Positions 23,962 to 32,423 of a stretch of DNA of 40,505 nucleotides are shown here, one piece after another (the first letter of the stretch is position 1; the number at the start of each line of letters is the position of its first letter). The position numbers and the translations under genes are program-made. The stretch covers positions 1 to 40,505 of the forward strand of contig MNDR01000042.1 in assembly GCA_001915025.1 (NCBI GenBank), in the 5' to 3' direction. The DNA comes from Gemmatimonadetes bacterium 13_2_20CM_2_65_7 (GTDB lineage: Bacteria > Gemmatimonadota > Gemmatimonadetes > Gemmatimonadales > GWC2-71-9). Under the pieces are notes generated by a model. It was not told where the DNA came from, searched no databases, and was given only the letters and a program-made list of their open reading frames with translations.

Positions 23962-26900
23962 GGGGACGGTGGACCTCGCCGCAGGTACGCTGGAAGCGCC
24001 GCTCGCGTTCAGGAATGAGGGAGTGCTCGCGCTACATGGCTACACCTACCTGAATGGGTCGGTAACGACGGTCGCGGGATCGGTGATGCGTTTGGAAGCG
24101 GACTACAGCAGCTCCTATTACAGCTACGCGACGATCGCAAGCGGTTTCACCAACAACGCCACAATTGAGCTCAACACGATCAACGGGCCCGGCTCGGTCG
24201 GCTTAACGGTCACGACGGGGACCCTGGCGAACGCGCCAGGCGCGGCGATCAACATACTGGCGGGGACAGGTGGGTCACGCCAACTCGATGCGGCGCTCGA
24301 TAATCAGGGCACAGTGGCGGTGGGCACTGCGACCACGTGGCAGCATGGCGCGTCGGCGACAACGCACCGCAACAGCGGCATCATCAACGTCAACGCCAAC
24401 CTGACGCTGAACGCGTACAGCTATCCTGTCAGCACCACATTCACGAACACAGGGACGATCACGGTCGCCGCCGGCGATACGCTCAAGGTGTCGTACGGAG
24501 CAGTCCACTACGCCGCCGGAACGTTGAATGGAAACGGAACAGTCTATCTGAGCTCCGACACGCTCTATTTGGGCCAGGGACTCAGCAATTCCGTCCTCAC
24601 ACTGCTCCTCGAGACTGCCACGGTGGATGGCCCTGGCACGTTTACGAACGCGACCGGCAAGGCGCTGGCGGTGAACGCCAGCACGATCAACGCTCCGATC
24701 GATAATCAGGGCCAACTGACGCTGCGAGGCTACAGCTATTTGAACGGCTCGGTCTCGACTGCTGCGGGATCGGTGCTGCGGATGGTGGCAGACTACTCGA
24801 CCTACTACTACAGCTACGCAACGGTGGCCAATGGCTTCACCAACAACGGTCTGATCGAGCTGACGTCGGTGAACGGAGCAGGGCCCGCATCGCTCGCGGT
24901 GACGACCGGCAAGCTGGTGAACGCGCCGGGCTCGGTGCTCAACGTCATACCCGGGTCTGGAGGAACGCGGCAGCTCGATCTGGAGTTAGACAATCAAGGC
25001 TCAATGACCATTGACGCTGCGACCTCGCTACGACACAGCGCGTCCGGAGCAGCACATCGCAACAGCGGCACTCTCGACGTCGGCGCAAACCTCACGCTCG
25101 ATCTCTATTCGTCCCCGGCGACCGGCACCTTCATGAACACCGGGACGATCAGCATAGCTGCTGGGGACTCGCTCAAGGCGTCGTACGGGGCGATCCATTA
25201 CGATGGTGGGACGTTGTCCGGCGCAGGGACCGTCGCGCTGACGAGCGATACCCTCTATCTGGGTCAAAGCTTTAGCAATTCCGTCGTTTCGTTGGTCCTG
25301 AACAGCGCGACCGTGAATGGCCCTGGCACGATTACGAACGCGACGAGCAAGACGCTCGTGGCGTCCGGGAGTACGATCAACGCCCCCCTCGTCAATCAGG
25401 GCCTGCTGCTGCTCCACAACTATTACAACAATCTGAATGGTACAGTTACGACTGCCGCGGGTTCGACTATGCGAGTCGAGGGAGATTACAACGCAGGCCC
25501 CGCGTACGTGACATTGGCAACCGGCTTCACGAATGTTGGAACGCTAGAGCTCACGACGATCAACGGGCCTAGCTTCGCGAGCTTTGCTGACACCGGTGGG
25601 ACATTGGTGAACGCGGCCGGTGCTACAATCGACATACTCGGCGGCACTGGGGGCAACTGCGAATTCGATGTAGAGTTGGACAACAAAGGCACCCTAAGTA
25701 TTGCAGCTCCGACGACGATGAGTCGCAGTAAAGTGGCGAATCACGTGAACAGTGGCACGCTGGACGTGAGCGGAGATCTGACAGTCAATCAGTATGGCTA
25801 TCCGGTGTCGAGCAGCTTTACAAACACGGGGTCCGTCACGGTCGCTGCGTCGCACGTCTGGAAAATCTCGTACGGTTCGTTTACGCACAGCGCAGGGACG
25901 TTGAGCGGTGCAGGGGCGCTCGATCTGAGCAATGTGACCGCGGGGAACTTTAGCGTCGCATACGCTCTGGGCGACCTGAGGCTCAACAACACCACGGCAA
26001 GCTTCGCGACCGATCAGTCAACGGCCACCACGACGTACACGCTCAACGGCGCGACCGTCAACGGCCCCGGATCGTTGATCAACGTGAGCGGGAAGACACT
26101 GGTGATCGCCGCGAGCACTATCAACTCGCCGCTGAATAACCAGGGGACGCTGACGCTGCACGGCTACTACAACAACCTCAACGGCCCCGTGACAACGGCA
26201 AGCAGCTCGCTCATCCGGGTGGAAGGGGACTACAACAGTGGTCCCGCTTATGTCACCGTTGCAAATGGTTTCACGAATAATGGGGCTCTCGAGCTGACCA
26301 CGATTAATGGGCCGAGCTTAGCGAGTTTCGCCGATACCGGTGGGTCGTTGGTGAATGGGGCAGCGGGAACAATCAACGTCCTCGCTGGGGCCGGCGGGAG
26401 TCGACAGTTCGATGTCGAGCTGAACAATCAGGGAGCGGTGAGTATCGGCGCACCGACCACGATGAGTCGCAGTAAAGTTGCTAACCACGTCAACAGCGGG
26501 ACGTGGGACGTGAGCGCCGGGGATCTCACCATCAATCAGTACGGCTCTCCAATAGCGGGAAGCTTTACCAATACTGGGGCGATCACGGTGCGGGCGTCTC
26601 GAGTCTGGAAGATCGTGTACGGCTCCTTCACCCACGGCACGGCCGGGAGTCTAGGCGGCGCGGGCGGGCTCGATCTGAGCAACGTGACTGCCGGGAATTT
26701 CAACGCCGCACTTACGCTTGGCGAGCTCCGGCTCAACAACTCGACCGCCAACTTCGCAACCGATCAGTCCACAGCCACGACAGCGTACACGATTAACGGT
26801 TCCACCGTCAATGGTCCGGGGCGATTGATCAACGCCAATGGTAAGACCTTGGCGATAGCCGCCAGTACGATCAACGCTCCTCTCGATAACCAGGGGACGC

Positions 26901-28447
26901 TGACCCTGCATGGCTACTACAACAACTTAAATGGGGCGGTGACGACAGCCGCGAGCTCGCTGATGCGAGTCGAGGGCGACTACAACGTCACGGGTCCAGC
27001 CTATGTGACTGTCGCGAATGGTTTCACCAACAACGGCACGCTCGAGCTGACGACGATTAACGGGCCAAGCTTTGCGAGCTTTTCGGACACTGGCGGAACG
27101 CTGGTGAATTCGAGCACGGGTGCCGTTAACGTGCTCGGTGGAGCCGGTGGCAATCGAGACTTCGATGTAGAGTTGAACAATCAGGGCACTGTCAGTATCG
27201 GTGCACCGACGAACATGAGCCGCGCCAAAGTCACAAACCATATCAACACTGGAACGCTCGACGTCAGTGGGGGTGACCTGACACTCAGCCTGTACGCGAC
27301 ACCGCTCGGCAGCTTTACGAACAATGGGACCATCACCATTGGCGCCGGGCGCGTGTGGAAGATCAGCTACGGATTCTTCACACACAATTCGGGCGGCTTG
27401 GGCGGGGCGGGCGCATTAGATCTGAGCTCGGTGTCGGCCGGAAACTTCAACGTCGCTCACACGCTCGGTGAGCTCCGGCTCAACAGTTCCACTGCCAACT
27501 TCGCGACCGACCAATCCACGGCTGCTACGGCATTCACGTTGAACAACGCGATCGTGAACGGACCCGGCATCTTCACCAATGCTGCGAGTAAGACGCTTGT
27601 AGTGTCCGCGACCACGCTTAACGCGCCGCTAGATAACCAGGGTACGCTGGCCCTACACGGGTACTACAACAACCTCAATGGGCCCATCACAACGACCGCG
27701 GGCTCAATCATGCGCGCGGAGGGAGACTACAACGCGAGCCCCGCGTACGTCACGGTCGCCAGCGGGTTCACGAATAACGGGACGCTTGAGCTTACGACGA
27801 TCAACGGACCGAGTTACGTAATTTTCGCTGATACTGGCGGCACGTTGGTGAACTCCACGAGCGCAGTTATCAACGTCCTCGGTGGAAGCGGCGGGACTCG
27901 CGAGTTCGACGTCGAGCTGAACAATCAAGGCACGGTCAACGTCGTAGCGCCCACGACCATCAACCGCGGCAAGCTGACGAATCACCTGAACAGCGGCACG
28001 GTGAACATCAGCGGCGGCGATCTCACACTCAACCAGTATGCCTCGCCGACGGCTGGCAGCTTTACCAACAATGGCACGGTACAGATCGGGGCCGGTCAGC
28101 AGTTGTCAATCCACTGCTGGTACGCTTTTCACCTTCAATCAATCGACCGTGAATGGGACGGGGACACTGACGAACGCTTCGCTCAAGACGCTCAGCGCTT
28201 ACTACAGCACGATCAATCTGCCACTCGTCAATCAAGGCGACCTGACGTTGCTGGGTTCGAGCAACCTCTCCGGGCCGGTCACGACCACATCGGGATCGAC
28301 GCTGCGCGTGCAGGGGGACAACTACGGATCGTACGCGACCGTCGCGAATGGCTTCACGAACAATGGCACGCTCGAGCTGACTTCGATCAACGGGGGAGGC
28401 TCCGCAGGTCTTGCCGTCATCACGGGAACGTTGATAAACGCTCTTAA
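23822..28447 (+). CDS. Giant repeat lipoprotein, fragment 2: tandem beta-helix-type repeats
   Basis: From GTQTLTVPSHTLTLNG on, this frame encodes over 1,400 residues of Thr/Asn/Gly-rich sequence in long tandem units of about 230-250 residues. Each unit has the core HGYYNNLNGPVTT, GFTNNGTLELTTING, RxFDVELNNQGTVSI, a FTNTGTITV segment and TxxTLNGATVNGPG. Short strand-turn periods with Asn ladders suggest a right-handed beta-helix, like large adhesins. There is no start codon of its own with a ribosome site; it continues the upstream lipoprotein. After about 28100 (GQQLS) the frame becomes nonsense and the protein continues in frame 3, with roughly 50 residues of the unit missing. The function is probably surface attachment or matrix; this is inference. 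Confidence 0.82.
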   Translation, partial: LGGSSGTQTLTVPSHTLTLNGAGTVTANGKLQLVNGTVAGVGQLINKGTVDLAAGTLEAPLAFRNEGVLALHGYTYLNGSVTTVAGSVMRLEADYSSSYYSYATIASGFTNNATIELNTINGPGSVGLTVTTGTLANAPGAAINILAGTGGSRQLDAALDNQGTVAVGTATTWQHGASATTHRNSGIINVNANLTLNAYSYPVSTTFTNTGTITVAAGDTLKVSYGAVHYAAGTLNGNGTVYLSSDTLYLGQGLSNSVLTLLLETATVDGPGTFTNATGKALAVNASTINAPIDNQGQLTLRGYSYLNGSVSTAAGSVLRMVADYSTYYYSYATVANGFTNNGLIELTSVNGAGPASLAVTTGKLVNAPGSVLNVIPGSGGTRQLDLELDNQGSMTIDAATSLRHSASGAAHRNSGTLDVGANLTLDLYSSPATGTFMNTGTISIAAGDSLKASYGAIHYDGGTLSGAGTVALTSDTLYLGQSFSNSVVSLVLNSATVNGPGTITNATSKTLVASGSTINAPLVNQGLLLLHNYYNNLNGTVTTAAGSTMRVEGDYNAGPAYVTLATGFTNVGTLELTTINGPSFASFADTGGTLVNAAGATIDILGGTGGNCEFDVELDNKGTLSIAAPTTMSRSKVANHVNSGTLDVSGDLTVNQYGYPVSSSFTNTGSVTVAASHVWKISYGSFTHSAGTLSGAGALDLSNVTAGNFSVAYALGDLRLNNTTASFATDQSTATTTYTLNGATVNGPGSLINVSGKTLVIAASTINSPLNNQGTLTLHGYYNNLNGPVTTASSSLIRVEGDYNSGPAYVTVANGFTNNGALELTTINGPSLASFADTGGSLVNGAAGTINVLAGAGGSRQFDVELNNQGAVSIGAPTTMSRSKVANHVNSGTWDVSAGDLTINQYGSPIAGSFTNTGAITVRASRVWKIVYGSFTHGTAGSLGGAGGLDLSNVTAGNFNAALTLGELRLNNSTANFATDQSTATTAYTINGSTVNGPGRLINANGKTLAIAASTINAPLDNQGTLTLHGYYNNLNGAVTTAASSLMRVEGDYNVTGPAYVTVANGFTNNGTLELTTINGPSFASFSDTGGTLVNSSTGAVNVLGGAGGNRDFDVELNNQGTVSIGAPTNMSRAKVTNHINTGTLDVSGGDLTLSLYATPLGSFTNNGTITIGAGRVWKISYGFFTHNSGGLGGAGALDLSSVSAGNFNVAHTLGELRLNSSTANFATDQSTAATAFTLNNAIVNGPGIFTNAASKTLVVSATTLNAPLDNQGTLALHGYYNNLNGPITTTAGSIMRAEGDYNASPAYVTVASGFTNNGTLELTTINGPSYVIFADTGGTLVNSTSAVINVLGGSGGTREFDVELNNQGTVNVVAPTTINRGKLTNHLNSGTVNISGGDLTLNQYASPTAGSFTNNGTVQIGAGQQLSIHCWYAFHLQSIDREWDGDTDERFAQDAQRLLQHDQSATRQSRRPDVAGFEQPLRAGHDHIGIDAARAGGQLRIVRDRREWLHEQWHARADFDQRGRLRRSCRHHGNVDKRS
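24035..28250. repeat. Six consecutive long coding repeats (690-750 bp periods)
   Basis: Using the codon that begins the HGY(Y)xxLNG-type motif as a marker, units start at 24035, 24725, 25415, 26159, 26909 and 27656, with a seventh at 28251. Periods are 690, 690, 744, 750, 747 and 595. The first two units are one subtype (TLYLGQ block); the next four are a second subtype with an extra segment (LDLSNVTAGNFN, LGELRLNNSTANFATDQ). The short sixth period equals a 744-750 unit that has lost 149-155 nt. Neighbouring second-subtype units share long near-identical phrases, so the array probably grew by intragenic duplication. Confidence 0.9.
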
Positions 28448-29099
28448 TGCAGTGATCAACGTGTTGCCTGGAACGGGCGGCTCCAGGCAGCTGGATTTTG
28501 AGTTGAATAACATGGGGTCGGTGAATATCGCTGCAGCCACAACCACGACCCATAATCCTGTAGCCGCGCACAGCAACAGCGGCATAATCACGCTTGGCGG
28601 TGGCGACTGGACCATCAACCAAGTTGACAACGGCAACTTCACCAACCTTGCGGGCGGGCTGATTGATCTCGGGCCGAGCAACATCCTGCACGTCACGTTG
28701 GGGACCGTGTCCAACGCATTGAACGGCAAAATTGTTGGTTCGGGTACATTTGACGTTCGCGTGCCGGCGCGGTACACGAACGACGGCGATCTCTCGCCCG
28801 GGAAGTCGCCCGGAATTCTAACGGTCGCCGGGGATCCAACCTTGTCGCCGACGAGCACGCTCACAATCGAGCTTGGTCAGAAGCCAACGGATCCATCTGA
28901 CCGGCTTGACGTAACGGGAAACGCGACGCTCGATGGCACGCTCGGGGTGAGTTCGCTGGCTGGAAGTTCCGCCGGCACCTTTACGGTCATGACCTTCAAG
29001 ACCAGCACGGGACAATTCGCACGGGTGTCTCCATTGCCCGCGAATTGCAATAGTCAGCCGATTTACACCCCGACGTCTGTTCAGATCGTCTGTTCATAA
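28107..29099 (+). CDS. Giant repeat lipoprotein, fragment 3: last repeat and C-terminal cap
   Basis: In frame 3, homology resumes at QSTAGTLFTFNQSTVNG, matching the DQSTATTAYTLNGATVNG position of earlier units. A seventh, divergent repeat follows (LLGSSNLSGPVTTTSGSTL to LDFELNNMGSVNIA). The C-terminal cap has YTNDGDLSPGKSPGILTVAG, TSTLTIELGQKPTDPSDRL and ATLDGTLGVSSLAG, the usual end of large beta-helix proteins in many phyla; it lacks a recognisable barrel or PEP-CTERM anchor. The stop at 29099 is the natural end of the full gene. The repaired protein would be roughly 2,150 residues. The ORF-track start at 28038 lies in non-homologous sequence. Confidence 0.82.
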   Translation, partial: QSTAGTLFTFNQSTVNGTGTLTNASLKTLSAYYSTINLPLVNQGDLTLLGSSNLSGPVTTTSGSTLRVQGDNYGSYATVANGFTNNGTLELTSINGGGSAGLAVITGTLINALNAVINVLPGTGGSRQLDFELNNMGSVNIAAATTTTHNPVAAHSNSGIITLGGGDWTINQVDNGNFTNLAGGLIDLGPSNILHVTLGTVSNALNGKIVGSGTFDVRVPARYTNDGDLSPGKSPGILTVAGDPTLSPTSTLTIELGQKPTDPSDRLDVTGNATLDGTLGVSSLAGSSAGTFTVMTFKTSTGQFARVSPLPANCNSQPIYTPTSVQIVCS

Positions 29100-29117
29100 G
29101 CATTCCAGGGGGGTGTC

Positions 29118-30629
29118 ATGAAGCGTTTTAGTTTGCTGCTGGTCGGCGCAGGAGTGCTGGTGGGATGTGGCGGCGGTGACGGAGGAGGTGGTGGTCCGCC
29201 CACGATTACGTCGGTCGTCGTTAGCGGCGATTCGACCGTCTTCTTGAACGGCACCCGCCAGCTGACCGCTACCGCGAAATCGGGGACCACGACCGTGACT
29301 AACGGCGTCACGTTCGAGTGGGTGTCCGCCGACACCACTCGCGCGGTCGTGTCGGCCAGCGGCCTCGTATCCGGTGTCCGGTTAGGCGCGACGGACATCA
29401 CGGCGCGCGCGGTGGTGAACGGGACACCGACATCCGTCACCAGCTCCGCGCACCCGGTCCGCGTACGCATCGCCGCTATCGTCGTGACGCCAGTGAGTCC
29501 TGCGGCGCTCAATTTCGTGGGTGACACGCAGCGCTTTGCCGGCGAGCCGCGCGACGCCCAGGGCGTGGCCGTTCCCGGACTCACGATCACCTGGTCCTCG
29601 ACGGACACGGCATTGGCGATTGCCGCAAGCGGCCTCGCGACGGCAGTGCGCCGTACGAACGCGGGTGGACGCAACGTGCGTGTACGCGCGACGACGGACG
29701 GCGTCACCGACTCGAGCGTCCAGATCCTCGTGCGCCAGATCCCCGTTGCCGTGCATCTGAACCCGAGCACCTTCCCGACACTCGCGTCGCTTGGTCAAAG
29801 CGTGAACGCGGCATGCGTGGTGCTCGACTCCGCGAACGACACCATCCCCAATCATTCGTGCGGCTGGTCCATCACCGGGACCGACAGCGGCGTCGTCACC
29901 TTCAGCACGAACAACGCCCCCGCGACGCGCATCACCGGGCGCAAGAATGGCGACGCCAACATCCAGGCCACGGCGTTTGCCAGCATTTTCGCGCCGAATT
30001 TCATTCAGGTCAGGCAGGCGGCCGCGCGCGTGGTGCTTCACCCCACGACGCTCGATACGTCACAAATCGTTGTGAACGACTCGATGCGGTTCATCGATTC
30101 AGTGTTCGATGCGAATGACTCGCTGCTGAGCGCGCCACCGGCGGCCATCGTCTGGTCGTCCACCACGTCTTCCGCCACCGTGGATGCCAACGGCCACGTG
30201 ACGGCCGGCTCCGGCGCGGGCGCGACTTTCATCGTGGCAACGAGCGGCACGTCGAAGGACAGCGCGCTGGTGGTCATCGTTCCGGCCGCCAACGCGAGGA
30301 CGTTGAGCGGAGACGTACAGCCGATTTTTAGCCTGAACTGCGCCAGTTGTCACGACGGCGTCGGCACGTCGTTACCAGGCGTGCAGGACTTAACGGCGGG
30401 TCACTCGTTCGCGAGCATCGTGAACCATGCTGCGATTCAATCTGCCCTCAAGCGAGTACTTCCTTCGGTTCCCGATTCGTCCTACCTGGTGCACAAGATC
30501 CAGGGAACGAATCTCTTACCGCCCGCGAGGGGTTCCGGAGCGCGCATGCCGCTGAACGGAAATCCACTGAGCCGCGGCCAGATCAACACGATCCGTAACT
30601 GGATTCTGCAGGGTGCGAAAAACAACTAA
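29118..30629 (+). CDS. Ig-like domain lipoprotein with C-terminal CXXCH haem-binding module
   Basis: The 503-residue product follows a strong GGGGGG ribosome site 18 nt after the repeat gene. It has a lipoprotein signal (MKRFSLLLVGAGVLVGC, then a Gly-rich spacer). At least three BIG2/Ig-like domains follow (SVVVSGDSTVFLNGTRQLTA; IVVTPVSPAALNFVGDTQRF; VVLHPTTLDTSQIVVNDSMRF). The last 110 residues contain LSGDVQPIFSLNCASCHDG, a single c-type haem motif, with later GSGARMPLNGNPLSRGQ where Met could be the axial ligand; this resembles the c-type domain of planctomycete-type surface cytochromes. An electron-transfer role at the cell surface is possible but inferred. It is most likely in the operon of the giant repeat protein. 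Confidence 0.82.
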   Translation: MKRFSLLLVGAGVLVGCGGGDGGGGGPPTITSVVVSGDSTVFLNGTRQLTATAKSGTTTVTNGVTFEWVSADTTRAVVSASGLVSGVRLGATDITARAVVNGTPTSVTSSAHPVRVRIAAIVVTPVSPAALNFVGDTQRFAGEPRDAQGVAVPGLTITWSSTDTALAIAASGLATAVRRTNAGGRNVRVRATTDGVTDSSVQILVRQIPVAVHLNPSTFPTLASLGQSVNAACVVLDSANDTIPNHSCGWSITGTDSGVVTFSTNNAPATRITGRKNGDANIQATAFASIFAPNFIQVRQAAARVVLHPTTLDTSQIVVNDSMRFIDSVFDANDSLLSAPPAAIVWSSTTSSATVDANGHVTAGSGAGATFIVATSGTSKDSALVVIVPAANARTLSGDVQPIFSLNCASCHDGVGTSLPGVQDLTAGHSFASIVNHAAIQSALKRVLPSVPDSSYLVHKIQGTNLLPPARGSGARMPLNGNPLSRGQINTIRNWILQGAKNN

Positions 30630-31612
30630 GCGCGCTTGAGGTAGCGCCGGCCGCGGAGGAGATAGAGGAAAAGGAAAACCACCGTGAGGGCGCTGACGCC
30701 GTATTTCCACACCGCACTGGCGTCAGACGTCGACAATAAGCCCTCGATCGTGCCGGCGATCGCGAGCAATGTCACGACCGCGCCGAGCATGCGCGCGGCG
30801 ATCCGCCCCTCGAGGACGAGCGCGTCTTTGCGCGTGCGATCGCCGGGCGCAATCAGCGCCTTTGCCAAACGGAATCCCGCTCCAGCCGAAATAAATATCG
30901 CCGTCAGCTCGAGCACTCCGTGGCCAACGACGAATGTGACGAGATAGCTCAGCGCGTTGTAGTTCTTGAATAGCCCCAGGCCGAGCCCGAGCATCATCCC
31001 GTTGGCGAAGAGCAGCCAGGCTGTGAGCAGCCCACCCGTCATCCCACCGACGAACACGCCGAACGAGACTTGGATGTTGTTGGTGATGATGGCGGCCGCG
31101 ATAACAGGTCGCTCTTCCCCCGGTGCTTCGGCATAGCCGCGTCCCTCCGCCGTTCGCTCCGCAGCCTGTTCGGCACGCCTGACCATGACGGGCGGCACGA
31201 TTTCTTCGGCGAGCGACGGCCGCTCCCGAATCATGACGTAGCCCACAGTGGCGGGAATCGTGAACAGCAGAAACGCGAGCAAGACGTATTGCCACGACGC
31301 GACGACGGCCGCCGGGAAGTCGTACAGGATGTAGTGTAGCAACGGGGTGTGCTCTCTGCCGCGCGCGCGATACAGCGCGTTGTGTCCCGCGCTGACCACG
31401 CGCTCGAGATAATCGATGACGCGCGGATCGACCTGATAGGTCCGAGCACGGGCCAGATCCGCTGCCACTTCGCGGTATTGCGCCGCGAACGCGGGAATCT
31501 CGCCGGCGGACAATGCGCCGACCCCGGAGCGCTCCATGCGGAGCGCGGTTTCACGGAACGACTCCCAGCCGCTTCGTTTCTTCTCGACGAATCGCTCCGC
31601 GGGCACACTCAT
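30626..31612 (-). CDS. SpoIIM-family (DUF95) integral membrane protein
   Basis: SpoIIM/DUF95 proteins are multi-pass membrane proteins; the founding member acts in Bacillus engulfment, while homologues in non-sporulating bacteria sit beside RDD and MoxR genes and have no settled role. Starting at the ATG at 31612 the protein is 328 residues and opens with the family motif MSVPAERFVEKKRSGWESF and YREVAADLARARTY. Several membrane segments follow, including IQVSFGVFVGGMTGGLLTAWLLFANGMMLG and FVVGHGVLELTAIFISAGAGF, the latter being the most conserved DUF95 block. The ORF track extends the frame upstream to 31918, but that part belongs to the RDD protein tail. The 3' end overlaps the convergent Ig/haem lipoprotein gene by 4 nt. 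Confidence 0.85.
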   Translation of the reverse strand: MSVPAERFVEKKRSGWESFRETALRMERSGVGALSAGEIPAFAAQYREVAADLARARTYQVDPRVIDYLERVVSAGHNALYRARGREHTPLLHYILYDFPAAVVASWQYVLLAFLLFTIPATVGYVMIRERPSLAEEIVPPVMVRRAEQAAERTAEGRGYAEAPGEERPVIAAAIITNNIQVSFGVFVGGMTGGLLTAWLLFANGMMLGLGLGLFKNYNALSYLVTFVVGHGVLELTAIFISAGAGFRLAKALIAPGDRTRKDALVLEGRIAARMLGAVVTLLAIAGTIEGLLSTSDASAVWKYGVSALTVVFLFLYLLRGRRYLKRA

Positions 31613-32342
31613 GCGACCGGCGGCACCGGCCTGTGGTCGGGCCGCAAAACGGCTCCGCCGCTTACGCTGCTCCTCCGCGAACACCGTGACGAGATACGCC
31701 TCCGGGTCCGCGTTGCGGCGCGGAATCCGGCCCTCGAATCGCCGCACGAAATCAGCGGTAATGCGAACCTGCACTTCGGGCGCCAGCTCGTTCAGCCGTC
31801 CCAGGAACCGGTCCAGCAGTCTGAACTCCTGCTCCGAGAGCTGGGGCGGCCCTGTCTCGAGTGGCTCGTCAGCCGGTTGCGTCGCTGCTCCAGTCTGCAG
31901 AGCCGCCCCCCCCCCCAACGTCCAATCCGTTGGCCGATCACGAACGACGATCGTCCCCGCCGCTATGTCGCCCGGCCGCTTGTTGCTTCGGTGGAGGAAG
32001 ATCGTCAGCAGCGCAGGAAGGAGCGGCGGCCAACGCCTGCTTGCCGGGGGTGCGGCCGCCGTTCAGCGCCTCGAACAGCGTGAAGTAGCCCCACACCAGG
32101 AAGAAGACCAGCAGCAGCATGAGCGCGGCCAGCCAGCCGCGCGCCGTTTTTCCTGTCTGCCCGACGACTGCGTCAAAAACCAACGCGAGCATGAGCAAGG
32201 CGAGCAACATGAAGAGAAGATCGAGCAACGCCGCCGCTAGGCGGGAGCCGATGCCGGCCAATTCAAAGTGGACGTCGACGTGCTCCGGCGTTTCGACGCC
32301 GTGGCGTTGCCGGAGATCGAGGTCTCGCGCGGAAGGCTGCAC
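31613..32342 (-). pseudogene. RDD-family membrane protein, internally deleted and frame-disrupted
   Basis: A GTG at 32342 (GAGG upstream) opens a frame with VETPEHVDVHFELAGIGSRLAAALLD and two membrane segments up to LFEALNGGRTPGKQAL, the standard RDD start. In another frame, LPALLTIFLHRSNKRPGD and AAGTIVVRDRPTDWTL supply the end of the RDD domain. The central RDD block that normally lies between GKQAL and the last helix (about 30-37 residues) is missing, with a net frame change of 2 mod 3; the junction is near 32020-32032. The tail then passes through an 11-G run and a conserved-looking helical extension (LSEQEFRLLDRFLGRLNELA to AEEQRKRRSRFAARPQ) and runs in frame, with no stop, into the SpoIIM start. 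Confidence 0.75.
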
Positions 32343-32423
32343 GTCCTCATCTTACCCTGCGACCGTCACTCGCGCAGGGAGCCGACTATTCCGGAGAATC
32401 TGAGCACCTCGAATCTGAGACCG

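Noticed and set aside
24035-28250. CRISPR-like or satellite repeat array
   Set aside because: Units are 690-750 bp, keep the reading frame and diverge as protein repeats; there are no short direct repeats with spacers.
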